This document shows, in pieces, positions 40,867-51,424 of a stretch of 64,000 nt of DNA. Numbering within the stretch: the first letter of the stretch is position 1; every line of letters starts with the position of its first letter. The DNA is from Symbiodinium natans (Eukaryota; Sar; Dinophyceae; Suessiales; Symbiodiniaceae). The notes below the pieces were generated by a model, which had not been told where the DNA came from, made no database searches, and worked only from the letters and a program-made list of their open reading frames with translations. The position numbers and the translations under genes were made by a program. The stretch lies in assembly GCA_905221605.1 (NCBI GenBank), contig CAJNDS010002527.1, positions 193,501 to 257,500 on the forward strand, given 5' to 3'.

Positions 40867-41540
40867 ATCTACGACCCTGCCTAGTGGCCTTGTCCGTACC
40901 TGCAAACAATCCATGCTTGATAGCCTCGCTAGCATTCGCTAGCAGGCAGACAATAGCTGCGTAGATACCAGTAGCTGTGTAGCTCTACAAGTTACAGCAG
41001 ATACGCGGCTGCGACGGTGCTGCATTCGGGGTGACCTATATGTGACCTCAACGGTTAAAGTGTAAAGAGTTACTCTGCATCTAAAGAACTATATGCGCTC
41101 CCGCCGGTAGCGAGCTGTCGCTGGATCAAATTTGTGTGGTCATGACAGCAGTGCCCCGTCCGTCACGTACCGCTTCAACCCAGCAACACCGTTGTGGCCG
41201 CTGCCTTTCGTGCACCTTGTGCGCTCTTATATGCAGAGCTTTGTGAGAGTCACGGGAACCTATCGTGGAAGACAACGCTGAAACAAACCGGCCGGTGTGG
41301 TGGCTCATACTTTTCACTGCTTCGGGTTCTCGATTTTGCGTCTGAAAGAATAGACTACTAAGAGGACCCTAAACCCTAAAAGCCTTGAAGCGTCAAGGGC
41401 AACTCCCGACCCTGACACCTAAACCCGAAACCCGAAACCCCAAACCCTGACACCTCAACCCAAGACCCGAGACCCGAAATCCGAAACCCGAAACCCGAAA
41501 CCCTACGCCCTAAACCCGAAACCCTAAACCTCCACCCAAA
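40867..41540. other. Intergenic or intron, no gene seen
   Basis: Unique text with CGCTAGCATTCGCTAGC near 40928, then CCCGAAA/CCCTAAA-like units (41410-41530). Confidence 0.4.
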
Positions 41541-41543
41541 CAG

Positions 41544-41620
41544 GCTCCGCCAACTTCTGCGAGACCGTAGATGGCCTTTGCCAGGCAGCACGGCTCCAGG
41601 CCGGCCAAAATTGTTCTACG
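41544..41620 (+). CDS. Exon T1
   Basis: CCCAAACAG|GCTCCG. Reads SANFCETVDGLCQAARLQAG QNC. A minus reading (LEPCCLAKAIYGLAEVGGAC) is also open. Confidence 0.4.
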
Positions 41621-44054
41621 AAGGGGTTGGGTGGTGGTCAAAATTCTGATCCCTGTTGGGTTACCCTAGATTTTAGGTGCGGTTTACGGTTTTGGGGTAT
41701 TGGGGTTTTGGGGGATCTTGGGGGTTTGGGGCATTTTGGGTTTTTGGGGTTTTGGGCTACAGGGCTCATCTCTTTGGTCCGTGGTTTGGATTGGGGGTTG
41801 TGTACCCTATAGCGTCCCTTAAAGGGTTATGATCATAGGAGGGGATACCTCATTCCAAAATTTGCCACTTAGCAGCTGGTACAAGAGACAGAAGGGTCTC
41901 TAAGTTATGTGTTAAACATGTCAAGGGTAGGAAGCCCTAAATCGCAAACTCTAAACCCTACACCCTAAACCAGTGCTGTGCGCCTGCGCCAGAAGTTAGC
42001 AGGGGTTGTGGCCCTGGAAGCCTGTGCTATGAGAATGCAGTCCCCGAAGGGGCCTGTTTAGGGTTTAGGGTTTGGGGTGTAGAGCAATAACGTAGAACAA
42101 CTTTATAGGGGCTGATCTTTGGAAATAGCTTTAAGTTTCCTGTGGGCCCGAATCCCTATAGAACGTGAAAGAGCCCACACAAAACACTATGCCCCAAACG
42201 CTAAACCCGAAACCCTAAACCCCAAACCCTACACCTTAAACCCCTGAACCCTTTTTATCCCTAAACCCTAAACCTTAAACCCTAAACCCTAAAACCCAGA
42301 TGTAGCAAGGCCCTCTTCACAGCCTGGGTGGATGTGCTCGTGATCTCACAGACAGCCGCCATGCGTGGCAGCCTCGGAGGAGCCGTGCGGTGGATTTCGG
42401 ACCTGTGGGGTTGTGGGGTTGTGGGGTTGAGGGGTTGAGGGGTTTAGGGTTTAGGGTCTAGGGTTTTTTTGTTTAGGGTTTAGGAGGCTTTGGTGGTTTA
42501 GGTTTTTTGGCTTTGGGCTTTGTAGCACCTCACCCTAGAAACCAGAACAACGCGGGCGATTCAATCGTGGTTGGTTGCTTCTTATAAGCTTGGGCTGGGT
42601 AGGTAAGCGTTAACCAAAACGGTTATATATACATATATATGTAATCCCATTACAATGAAAACGTTAACATATTTTGGGCCAGGGTATTCACCCCTAAGTA
42701 AGAAAAGTCTGAGAAACAAGTCTGTTGAAGGACGGTTTGGGGACTTGGGGTTTGCTTGGGTTGGGCGAGCGGCACAGGATTTAAGGATTGAACCTGCGGA
42801 CTCTCAGAAAAGCAAGCCCCCCCCCGCCCCTCCCCTCCAAGTTAAACCAAGGATATTCTGTGCCGTTTAGGGTTTAGGGTTTAGGGTTTCGGGTTGTTCG
42901 TTTTGAAGTTTCGGTCCTGGGCGCTAGGAAGCTAGGCTCTACTTTGCGCTTCAAGGAGTTCGGGTGGAGGACTCCTAAGTTCTTGGAGACAACAAAAACC
43001 CTAGAATTGCGGTCATATACCCCACACCACCATTTTTCCTACTTAAGGTAAAAGCCCTAACCCTTCCAGGGGCTCACAATTGGTCCGCAAGGAACCCTCC
43101 CCTACCTAGGCCTTAGCCGTACCCCTAAACCCTAGACCCTAAATCCTAAACCCTAAACCCTAAACCCTAAACCCTTGCCCCTGAAGATGCCAATCCGCCC
43201 TAGGTCTCGGCATTCGACGGCCACAGGCAGGGAGACAGCGGGCTTCTGCCGAGTAGGCTTTAAGGCGAGAGTTTAGGGTTTAGGGTTTAGGGTTTAGGGT
43301 TTAGGGTTTAGGGTTTAGGGTTTAGGGTTTAGGGTTTAGGGTTTAGGGTTTAGTTGGCCCCCTAACCCTGTGAACCCTTGAAGCTCCTTGTAGGTTTAGG
43401 CTTTAGACTTTAGGCTTAGGGTTTAGGGTTTGGGGTTTGGGGTTTAGGGTTACCCCAAGCCCGTGTCGGATCCATTGCAAGGAGGCCTTGTGCGGTCTTT
43501 GGGGCGCCCAAGGGGTGACGAAGAGGCAACGGCGGGGTTATAGGAGAATTGCAGATGTGTGTCTCCGTGGTTTCTGTTGCTTGCTGTCCTTTCTCATATC
43601 TCTTTCTCTCTCTCCCTCTCTCGTTTTTTTTTTTGTTTTCTCTCTCTCTTTCTTTCATACGTATGCCCTCTCTGTCTATGTCTTATCTTTCTCTCTCTCC
43701 CTTTCGCTCTCTCTCTCTCTCTCTCTGCCCCTCTCTCTCTCTCTCTGTCTTTTCTCTCGTGTATTCTCTGTTGGGTCGATGCATCCTTCCATCGACCCTA
43801 TCTTTGCGGATTTGGAATTGTTGGGTCGCGATTGGGGATGAAGCTTCAGAAGCTCGGGCTTGGGGTTTAGGGTTAGGGTTGAGGGTTTTGGGTTTAGGGT
43901 ATGGGCTTTCGGGGCATGCGACATGACTCGTGCGCAAGTACCATGTTGGCTACTGGCGCAAGCCCTTGGGCTGCGCAGCAGTCGTAGTTTCGAAGACTCT
44001 AATGAAATTCTCAAGGTGATCCGAGCACTGTTGAATTTGCGTGTTCAAGTTTAA
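41544..44054 (+). CDS. Second split helical-protein gene (exon set T)
   Basis: Exon candidates: 41544-41620 (SANFCETVDGLCQAARLQAG), 41974-42055 (AVRLRQKLAGVVALEACAMR MQS), 42306-42409 (KALFTAWVDVLVISQTAAMR GSLGGAVRWISDLW), 43195-43268 (weak), 43460-43535 (weak) and a terminal exon 43923-44054. The ALFTAWVDVLV motif resembles the Trp motif of the preceding gene, so this may be a paralogue, or the same gene continued if the stop at 40866 is bypassed. Introns show TTTAGGG first and CCCTAAA last. Phases between these exons were not resolved, so the model is tentative. Confidence 0.42.
41974..42055 (+). CDS. Exon T2, ends at a GTTTAGGG donor
   Basis: CCCTAAACCAG|TGCTG at the 5' side and GGGGCCT|GTTTAGGGTTTAGGG at the 3' side: both borders merge with telomere-like units. 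Reads AVRLRQKLAGVVALEACAMR MQSPKGP. Confidence 0.55.
42190..42297 (-). repeat. CCCTAAA-type array before exon T3
   Basis: C-strand units with CCCGAAA and CCCCAAA variants. The intron starts with TTTAGGG at 42056. Confidence 0.88.
42306..42409 (+). CDS. Exon T3 (ALFTAWVDVLV)
   Basis: AGATGTAG|CAAGG..CTGTGGG|GTTGTGGGG. Reads KALFTAWVDVLVISQTAAMR GSLGGAVRWISDLW. Confidence 0.55.
43110..43355. repeat. CCCTAAA array, short island, then 12 TTTAGGG units
   Basis: C-strand 43118-43172, island 43180-43268 with plus frame MPIRPRSRHSTATGRETAGF, G-strand perfect run 43270-43355. The array order suggests a plus exon in the island, but coding quality is weak. Confidence 0.85.
43575..43760. repeat. CT-rich microsatellite
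   Basis: Long CTCTCT/TCTTTC runs on the plus strand. Ser/Leu or Arg/Glu frames over it are artefacts. Confidence 0.9.
43923..44054 (+). CDS. Small ORF / terminal exon T5
   Basis: ATG-initiated frame MTRAQVPCWLLAQALGLRSS RSFEDSNEILKVIRALLNLR VQV ending in TAA at GTTCAAGTTTAAGGGTTTAG. The stop again falls in telomere-like text. Could be the last exon of set T or a separate 43-codon ORF. Helical, no known family. Confidence 0.4.
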   Translation: MTRAQVPCWLLAQALGLRSSRSFEDSNEILKVIRALLNLRVQV

Positions 44055-44599
44055 GGGTTTAGGACTAGGGTTTAGAGTTTTCTAGGAATGTGAGGATTGA
44101 GAATTCGCGAAGGAGTAGTAGGAGCCGCGAGACAGGCTTTGCGTTACTGTTCTGGCTGAGTGCATACAGGGTTCCTCGTGAATATCGGTGAGTGTGCTAT
44201 TTTGCTTTAACGACTACTCTTCTTGAAGGCCAGCCTTGAACCAGCAAGCCCTAAGCCCTAAGTCCTAAACCTGAAACCCCTACATCCTATCCTCAGCTAG
44301 CCTAAGCTATTGCATATATGTGTATATACATACAAAATGTGTATGTATGTATATATATATATGAGCCCGCCGCCTTTAGGGTCTATTTAGCTTTGGGTTT
44401 TTCTTATTGCTTTAAAAGAGCGAATATAAACATCGTAATACAAAAATACATATTTACACCTACATATGGCACGCAAATCTCATGCCCAGCGGTTCTAGGC
44501 CTAGCCGCACGCCATTACGAACTGCGAATTTCTGGTTATTCTTATTTTCATTTGTTTCTCTTTGCTGTCTGTGTATGCGTGTTCTTTTTTCAGCCTGCG

Positions 44600-47500
44600 T
44601 GAAAAAGTCGCTGTTTGGCTGCGGCAGAAGGGAAAGAGAAGTGAGAGAGGAGAGACAACAAGGAGGCCATTTTAATTTTCTGGAAGGGTATTGAAAAGAA
44701 AAGAAAAGACAAGAAACAAGGAGACGGATGGCACTCTTCTTTATCTATCATCTCTCCCTTCCTTGCCTCTCCCGTTTCCCTCTATAATTCAAAAGACAAG
44801 ACTTTTTTTGGTCTTCGCAGATCTCTCTCCTCTTCAGGAAGCCCCCTTGCCCGTATTTTGCTTGCTTTCTGAAACGACAAGGAAAACAACACATAGAAAG
44901 AGAGGAAAGGGAATGAAACAATAGGCAGTGGAGCTCTTCAGTGTCTTTCCCTATCTCTTTTCTTCTTTTTCTTTTTCATTCAATAAGGAAAAGAAGCTTC
45001 CTTTTGTGTGTTTTTGAAATTCAAAGAGAACAGGAGACGGGAAGGGAGAGAGAAAGGAGAGAGGAGAGATCAAAAGGAATGCAATTTTAATGGGAAGAGC
45101 AATGAAAAGAATGGAAGAGAAATGAAGACAGGAGAGGGAGGTGCAAAATCAGGCTAAGAGAAGATGGTGCTCGTTTTCATCTTTCTTCTCTTGTTCTTTT
45201 CCCTGTCAAATAGAAAACAAAAGGAAGAACAATGAACATGCAAAGGAACCCGTTTTCTTTTTCCATTTGGGAACAAGGAAAGAACAGAGGCGATAGGGCG
45301 AGAGGAGGGATTTGCTGAAGCATGGGGAGGGTCTACGGACAAGGAGCCAACCCCGCTCAGTTTCCCCATCCATTGAAACAGGAAAAGAAAGGAACAGGGC
45401 CTCCATTCCCCTCTTGTTCTTCCTTTCTTGTGTTTTTGTCATATCAAGGGGAACAGGAGAAGAGAAGGGAGAGAGAAGAAGAGAGGAGAGACAACAAGGA
45501 TTGCATTTGTACTGGGAAGAGCAAAGAAAAGAATAGAAGAGAGATGAATAAAGGAGAGGGAGAGACAAAATAAGGCGCAGAGAAGATGGCACTCTTCTTT
45601 ATCTATCCTCTCCCCCTTATCTCTCCCTGCCCTCTTTCTTTTCGAAATAAGAAAACAAAAAGGAAGAACTATGAGAAGGAGAAGGGGACGGAAAGGAACG
45701 GAAAGGATAGGCCGATAGGAGGGGTATGATGAAGTATGGCAAGGTCCACGCGCCAGGAGTCACCCTCTGCTTACCCTTCCACTGCCTTATCATACAAGTT
45801 CCTTTCTTGCGCTGTATCAGTTGAAAGGAAACAGAAGGAGAAAAGGGAAAGGGAAGTGAGAGAGGAGAGATGACTTGGACGGCATTTTTCTGGAAGCGCA
45901 ACTGTACCGGAATGTGGCCACAACAAGCAGGCCAGGGAGGCTCAGGCGGGGCAACTGTAGCGGAATGTGGCCACAACAAGCAGGCCAGGGAGGCTCAGGC
46001 GGGGCAAGTCTCTCCCTAATTAGAAAAAAACCAATCTTGCTCTTCGCAGATAGATAAGTGCCCTTCTTCCACTTCAGGAAATCGCCTTTCCCAAATTTTG
46101 CTTTTTGAAGCGAATAACAAAAACAACAGATAAGAAGAGAGGACAGGGAATGACTAGGTAAAGAGAGGGGCTCTTCAATTGCGCGATACTTTTCCTTCTT
46201 GGGGGATGTCCTTTTTTTCTCCCTTGAAGATGCAGAAAACTATCAAAAGGAACACCCGTTCCATCGCCCATTTACTCTTCAATTCCCTTCCTTATCTCCT
46301 ATGCTTTTTTCTTTAGTCATTGCAACAGGAGAAGACAGGAAAAGGGCCTCCATTCCCCTCTTGTTCTTCCTTTCTTGTGTTTTTGTCATATAAAGGGGAA
46401 CAGGAGAAAGAGAAGGAGAGAGGAGCGATGAAAGGAACACAATTTTAAGGGGAAGAGCCAAGAAAAGAATGGAAGAGAGATGCATAAAGGAGAGGGAGAG
46501 ACAAAACAAGTTGCAAAGAAGATGGCGCTCTTCTTAATCCATCCCATCTCCCTTATCTCTCCCTTCCCTTTTTCTTTTCGAAATAAGAAAAACTAAGCAG
46601 GAAGAATTATGAAAAGGAGAAGGGTAAGGAAAAGAGCAGAAGAGATAGGCCGAAAAGAGTGATATGATGAAGTATGGCAAGGTCCACACGCAAGGAGTCA
46701 CCCTCTGCTTACCCTCCCACTGCCCTTATCATACAAGTTCCTTTCTTGTGGTTTATCAGCTAAACGGAAACAGAAGGAGAGAAAGGAAAGAGAAGTGAGA
46801 GAGGAGAGACAACAAGGAGGTCATTTAAATTTTCTGGAAGGGTATTGAAAAGAAGAGAAAAGACAAGAAACAAGGAGACGGATGGCACTGATCTTTATCT
46901 ATCATCTCTCCCTTGCTTGTCTTTCCCTTTTCCCTCTATAATGAAAAAAAAGGCGCCCTCTCTCGTCTTCAGGAACCCGTTCACTTTTTCCGTTTGGGAA
47001 CAAGGAAAAGAACAGAGGCGATAGGGCGAGAGGAAGGATTTGCTGAAGCATGGGGAGGGTCTACGGACAAGGAGCCAACCCCGCTCACTTGCCCCATCCA
47101 TTGTGAAAAGAACAGGGCCTCCATTCCCCTCTTGTTCTTCCTTTCTTGCGTTTTTGTCATTTCAGGGGGAACAGGAGAAGAGAAGGGAAAGAGAAGGAGC
47201 GAGGAGAGATAAAAAGAACACAATTTTAATGGGAAGAGCCAAGAAAAGAATAGAAGAGAGATGAATAAAGGAGAGGGAGAGACAAAACAAGGCGCAAAGA
47301 AGATGGCACTCTTCTTTATCTATCCTCTCTCCCTTATCTCTGCAAGGAATAGAACAGACAGGAAGCAAGGAGACGGAGTGACAAAACTTGTCGCAAAGCT
47401 TTATATATCTCCCTTGTCTCTCCCTAATTAGAAAAAACCAATCTTGCTATTCACAGATAGATAGGCGCCCTTCTTCCTCTTCAGGAAATCGCCTTTCCTT

Positions 47501-48970
47501 TATTTGGCTTTTTGAAGCGAATAAGAAAAACAAGAGATAAGAAGAGAGGACAGGGAATGACTAGGTAAAGAGAGGAGCTCTTCAATTTTCCTCCCTATCT
47601 CTTATGTTACTTTTCCTCCTTGGGGGATGTCCTTTTTTCTCCCTTGAAGATGCAGAAAACTATCAAAAAGAACACCCGTTCCATCGCCCATATACTCTTC
47701 AATTCCCTTCCTTATCTCTTATGCTCTTTTCCTTATTCATTGCAAGAGGAGAAGACAGGAAAAGGGCCTCCATTCCCCTCTTGTTCTTCCTTTCTTGTGT
47801 TTTTGTCATATAAAGGGGAACAGGAGAAGAGAAGGGGAAGAGAAGGAGAGAGGAGCGATGAAAGGAAGACAATTTTAAGGGGAAGAGCCAAGAAAAGAAT
47901 GGAAGAGAGATGAATAAAGGAGAGGGAGAGACAAAACAAGGCGCAAAGAAGATGGCACTCTTCTTTATCTATCCTCTCTCCCTTATCTCTGCAAGGAATA
48001 GAACAGACAGGAAGCAAGGAGACGGAGTGACAAAACTTGTCGCAAAGCTTTATATATCTCCCTTGTCTCTCCCTAATTAGAAAAAACCAATCTTGCTATT
48101 CACAGATAGATAGGTGCCCTTCTTCCTCTTCAGGAAATCGCCTTTCCCTTATTTGGCTTTTTGAAGCGAATAAGAAAAACAACAGATAAGAAGAGAGGAC
48201 AGGGAATGACTAGGTAAAGAGAGTAGCTCTTCAATTTTCCTCCCTATCTCTTATGTTACTTTTCCTCCTTGGGGGATGTCCTTTTTTCTCCCTTGAAGAT
48301 GCAGAAAACTATCAAAAAGAACACCCGTTCCATCGCCCATTTACTCTTCAATTCCCTTCCTTATCTCCTATGCTCTTTTCCTTATTCATTGCAACAGGAG
48401 AAGACAGGAAAAGGGCCTCCATTCCCCTCTTGTTCTTCCTTTCTTGTGTTTTTGTCATATAAAGGGGAACAGGAGAAGAGAAGGGGAAGAGAAGGAGAGA
48501 TGAGCGATAAAAAGAACACAATTTTAATGGGAAGAGCCAAGAAAAGAATGGAAGAGAGAGGGAGAGACAAAACAAGGAGCAAAGAAGATGGCGCTCTTCT
48601 TTATCTATCCTCTTTCCCTTATCTCTGCAAGGAATAGAACAGACAGGAAGCAAGGAGACGGAGTGACAAAACTTGTCGCAAAGCTTTATATATCTCCCTT
48701 GTCTCTCCCTAATTTGAAAAAGCCAATCTTGCTATTCACAGATAGGTGCCCTTCTTCCTCTTCAGGAAATCGCCTTTCCCTTACTTTGCGTTTTGAAGCG
48801 ACTAAGAAAAACAACAGATAAGAAGAGAGGACAGGGAATGACTAGGTAAAGAGAGGAGCTCTTCAATGTCCCTCCCTTTTTCTTATGTTACTTTTCCTTC
48901 TTGGGGGGTCCTTTTTCCTCCCTTGAAGATGCAGAAAACGATCAAAAAGGACACCCGTTCCATCGCCCAT
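44600..48970. repeat. Purine/pyrimidine-rich modular repeat region
   Basis: Alternating AG-rich (GAGAAGGGAGAGAGAAG) and CT-rich (CTCTCCCTTATCTCTCCC) stretches built from recurring modules. The CCAATCTTGCTATTCACAG module occurs near 46033, 47438, 48088, 48725 and 50228. A unit of about 640-650 bp starting GCAAGGAATAGAACAGACAGG is repeated at 47342, 47991 and 48626. An older module (GAACAAGGAAA.GAACAGAGGCGATAGGGCGAGAGGA) is at 45262 and 46998. Many frames of 60-150 codons are shadows of these modules. Confidence 0.85.
45880..46012 (+). repeat. Two tandem ~53-bp units
   Basis: GCAACTGTA(C/G)CGGAATGTGG CCACAACAAGCAGGCCAGGGAGGCTCAGGCGGG, twice in a row. Confidence 0.85.
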
Positions 48971-49985
48971 ATATAGGGAGACAGAGAAATCATGAGCATC
49001 AGCTGGGTTTGCTGCACCACTCAAAACTTCTCAAGTGACCTAGGCGCACTCTGCGCCTATCAGAGTACGTTACAAGTACATAGGCGCACTCTGCGCCTAT
49101 CAGAGTACATTACAAGTACAAGTGCAAGTACAAGCCTTCGTTTTTGATGTAGAGGGCACGAAAGGTGGAGGAGGGCTGGGGGGGGGGTGGGGTAAAAGAA
49201 TTATATAAAACCACTTATAAGGTTTATACAGTTTATGAAGTGGGCTCTTTTTTTCTCCTTTGGCTAATTTTGGGCAACATTTGCCCTTTGGGCCCAATTC
49301 GGCCTCAAAAAAACGGCCCCAAAGGGCCCAACAATGGGAAACGTGCGGCTGGATTTGGCCAAATTTTGCCGGACAGCCTCCGGGCAAAATTTGGCCAAAT
49401 CGAGCTGCTCGTCGTGCGCGATGAGAAATGCGCGGCTCGATTTGGCCAAATTTTGCCGGGCAGCCTCCGGGCAAAATTTGGCCAAATCGGGCTGCTCTTC
49501 GTAGGCGATGAGAAATGCGCGGCTCGATTTGGCCAAATTTTGCCGGGCAACTTTCGGGCAAAATTTGGCCAAATCAGGCTCTTCGTACGCGATGAGAAAA
49601 GCGCGGCTCGATTTGGCCAAATTTTGCCGGGCAGCTTTCGGGCAAAATTTGGCCAAATCGGGCTGCGCTTCGTAGGCGATGAGAAATGCGCGGCTCGATT
49701 TGGCCAAATTTTGCCGAGCAGCTTTCGGGCAAAATTTGGCCAAATCGGGCTGCTCTTCGTAGGCGATGAGAAATGCGCGGCTCGATTTGGCCAAATTTTG
49801 CCGAGCAGCTTTCGGGCAAAATTTGGCCAAATCGGGCTGCTCTTCGTAGGCGATGAGAAAGGCGCGGCTCGATTTGGCCAAATTTTGCCGGGCAGCCTTC
49901 GGGCAAAATTTGGCCAAATCGGGCAGCTCTTCGTATGCGATGAGAAATGCGCGGCTCGATTTGGCCAAGTTTTGCCCGGAGCTTC
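48700..49985. repeat. Segmental duplication, copy 1
   Basis: The stretch from CTCCCTTGTCTCTCCCTAAT through CATATATAGGGAGACAGAG and the 87-bp satellite recurs 1503 bp downstream (50203-51420) with high identity. The direct repeat TAGGCGCACTCTGCGCCTAT occurs twice in copy 1 only. Confidence 0.88.
49340..49982. repeat. Satellite D, 87-bp palindromic unit, block 1 (about 7 copies)
   Basis: The unit contains CGATTTGGCCAAATTTTGCC, GGGCAGC(C/T)T(C/T)CGGGCAAAATTTGGCCAAATCG, then GCTGCTCTTCGTAGGCGATGAGAAATGCG. The first two parts are a hairpin with about 20-bp arms. Length 87 = 3 x 29 keeps frames on both strands open (up to 296 codons), but these are repeat shadows. Confidence 0.92.
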
Positions 49986-50200
49986 CCCCCCTCCCAAGAA
50001 TTTAATAATGATTAATTTAAGTACGACGGGGAGGTTTCGGATTGAAATTATTTAAATTATTTAATTCTTAGGGGGCGGGGAGGGTGGTTCCCCCCTCTTT
50101 TCGGATTTAAACTATTTAAACTATATAAGTTATTTACATTATTTGAAATATCTAAATTGTTTAAATTATGTAATTTTTTTAATCAAAGCTTTTTATAACT
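49986..50200. other. AT-rich spacer (ATTTAAACTATTTAAA)
   Basis: ATTTAAA/TTTAAAT-rich text similar to 10001-10185 and 51420-51480. No gene. Confidence 0.6.
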
Positions 50201-50202
50201 CC

Positions 50203-51420
50203 CTTGTCTCTCCCTAATTAGAAAAAGCCAATCTTGCTATTCACAGATAGGTGCCCTTCTTCCTCTTCAGGAAATCGCCTTTCCCTTATTTTGCGTTTTG
50301 AAGCGACTAAGAAAAACAACAGATACGAAGAGAGGACAGGGAATGACTAAGTAAAGAGAGGAGCTCTTCAATGTCCCTCCCTTTTTCTTATGTTACTTTT
50401 CCTTCTTGGGGGGTCCTTTTTCTCCATTCAAGATGCAGAAAACGATCAAAAAGGACACCCGTTCCATCGCCCATATATAGGGAGACAGAGAAATCATGAG
50501 CATCAGCTGGGTTTGCTGCACCACTCAAAACTTCTCAAGTGACCTAGGCACACTCTGCGCCTATCAGAGTACATTACAAGTACAAGTGCAAGTACAAGCC
50601 TTCGTTTTTGAGGTAGAGGGCACGAAAGGTGGAGGAGGGCTGGGGGGGTGGGGTAAAAGAATTATATCAAACTACTTATAAGGTTTATACAGTTTATGAA
50701 GTGGGCTCTTTTTTTCTCCTTTGGCTAATTTTGGGCAACATTTGCCCTTTGGGCCCAATTTGGCCCCAAAAAAACGGCCCCAAAGGGCCCAACAATGGGA
50801 AACGTGCGGCTGGATTTGGCCAAATTTTGCCGAGCAGCTTTCGGGCAAAATTTGGCCAAATCGGGCTGCTCGTCGTACGCGATGAGAAATGCGCGGCTCG
50901 ATTTGGCCAAATTTTGCCGGGCAGCCTCCGGGCAAAATTTGGCCAAATCGGGCTGCTCTTCGTAGGCGATGAGAAAGGTGCGGCTCGATTTGGCCAAATT
51001 TTGCCGGGCAACTTTCAGGCAAAATTTGGCCAAATCAGGCTCTTCGTACGCGATGAGAAAGGCGCGGCTCGATTTGGCCAAATTTTGCCGGGCAGCTTTC
51101 GGGCAAAATTTGGCCAAATCGGGCTGCGCTTCGTAGGCGATGAGAAATGCGCGGCTCGATTTGGCCAAATTTTGCCGAGCAGCTTTCGGGCAAAATTTGG
51201 CCAAATCGGGCTGCTCTTCGTAGGCGATGAGAAATGCGCGGCTCGATTTGGCCAAATTTTGCCGAGCAGCTTTCGGGCAAAATTTGGCCAAATCGGGCTG
51301 CTCTTCGTAGGCGATGAGAGAGGCGCGGCTCGATTTGGCCAAATTTTGCCGGGCAGCCTTCGGGCAAAATTTGGCCAAATCGGGCAGCTCTTCGTATGCG
51401 ATGAGAAATGCGCGGCTCGA
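50203..51420. repeat. Segmental duplication, copy 2
   Basis: Direct copy of 48700-49985. It ends when satellite D block 2 passes straight into ATTTAAAT-rich repeat at 51421. Confidence 0.88.
50805..51420. repeat. Satellite D, 87-bp unit, block 2
   Basis: Seven units in the same order of variants as block 1 (including the shorter unit with CAGGCTCTTCGTACGC), showing that the block was copied as a whole. Confidence 0.92.
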
Positions 51421-51424
51421 TTTA

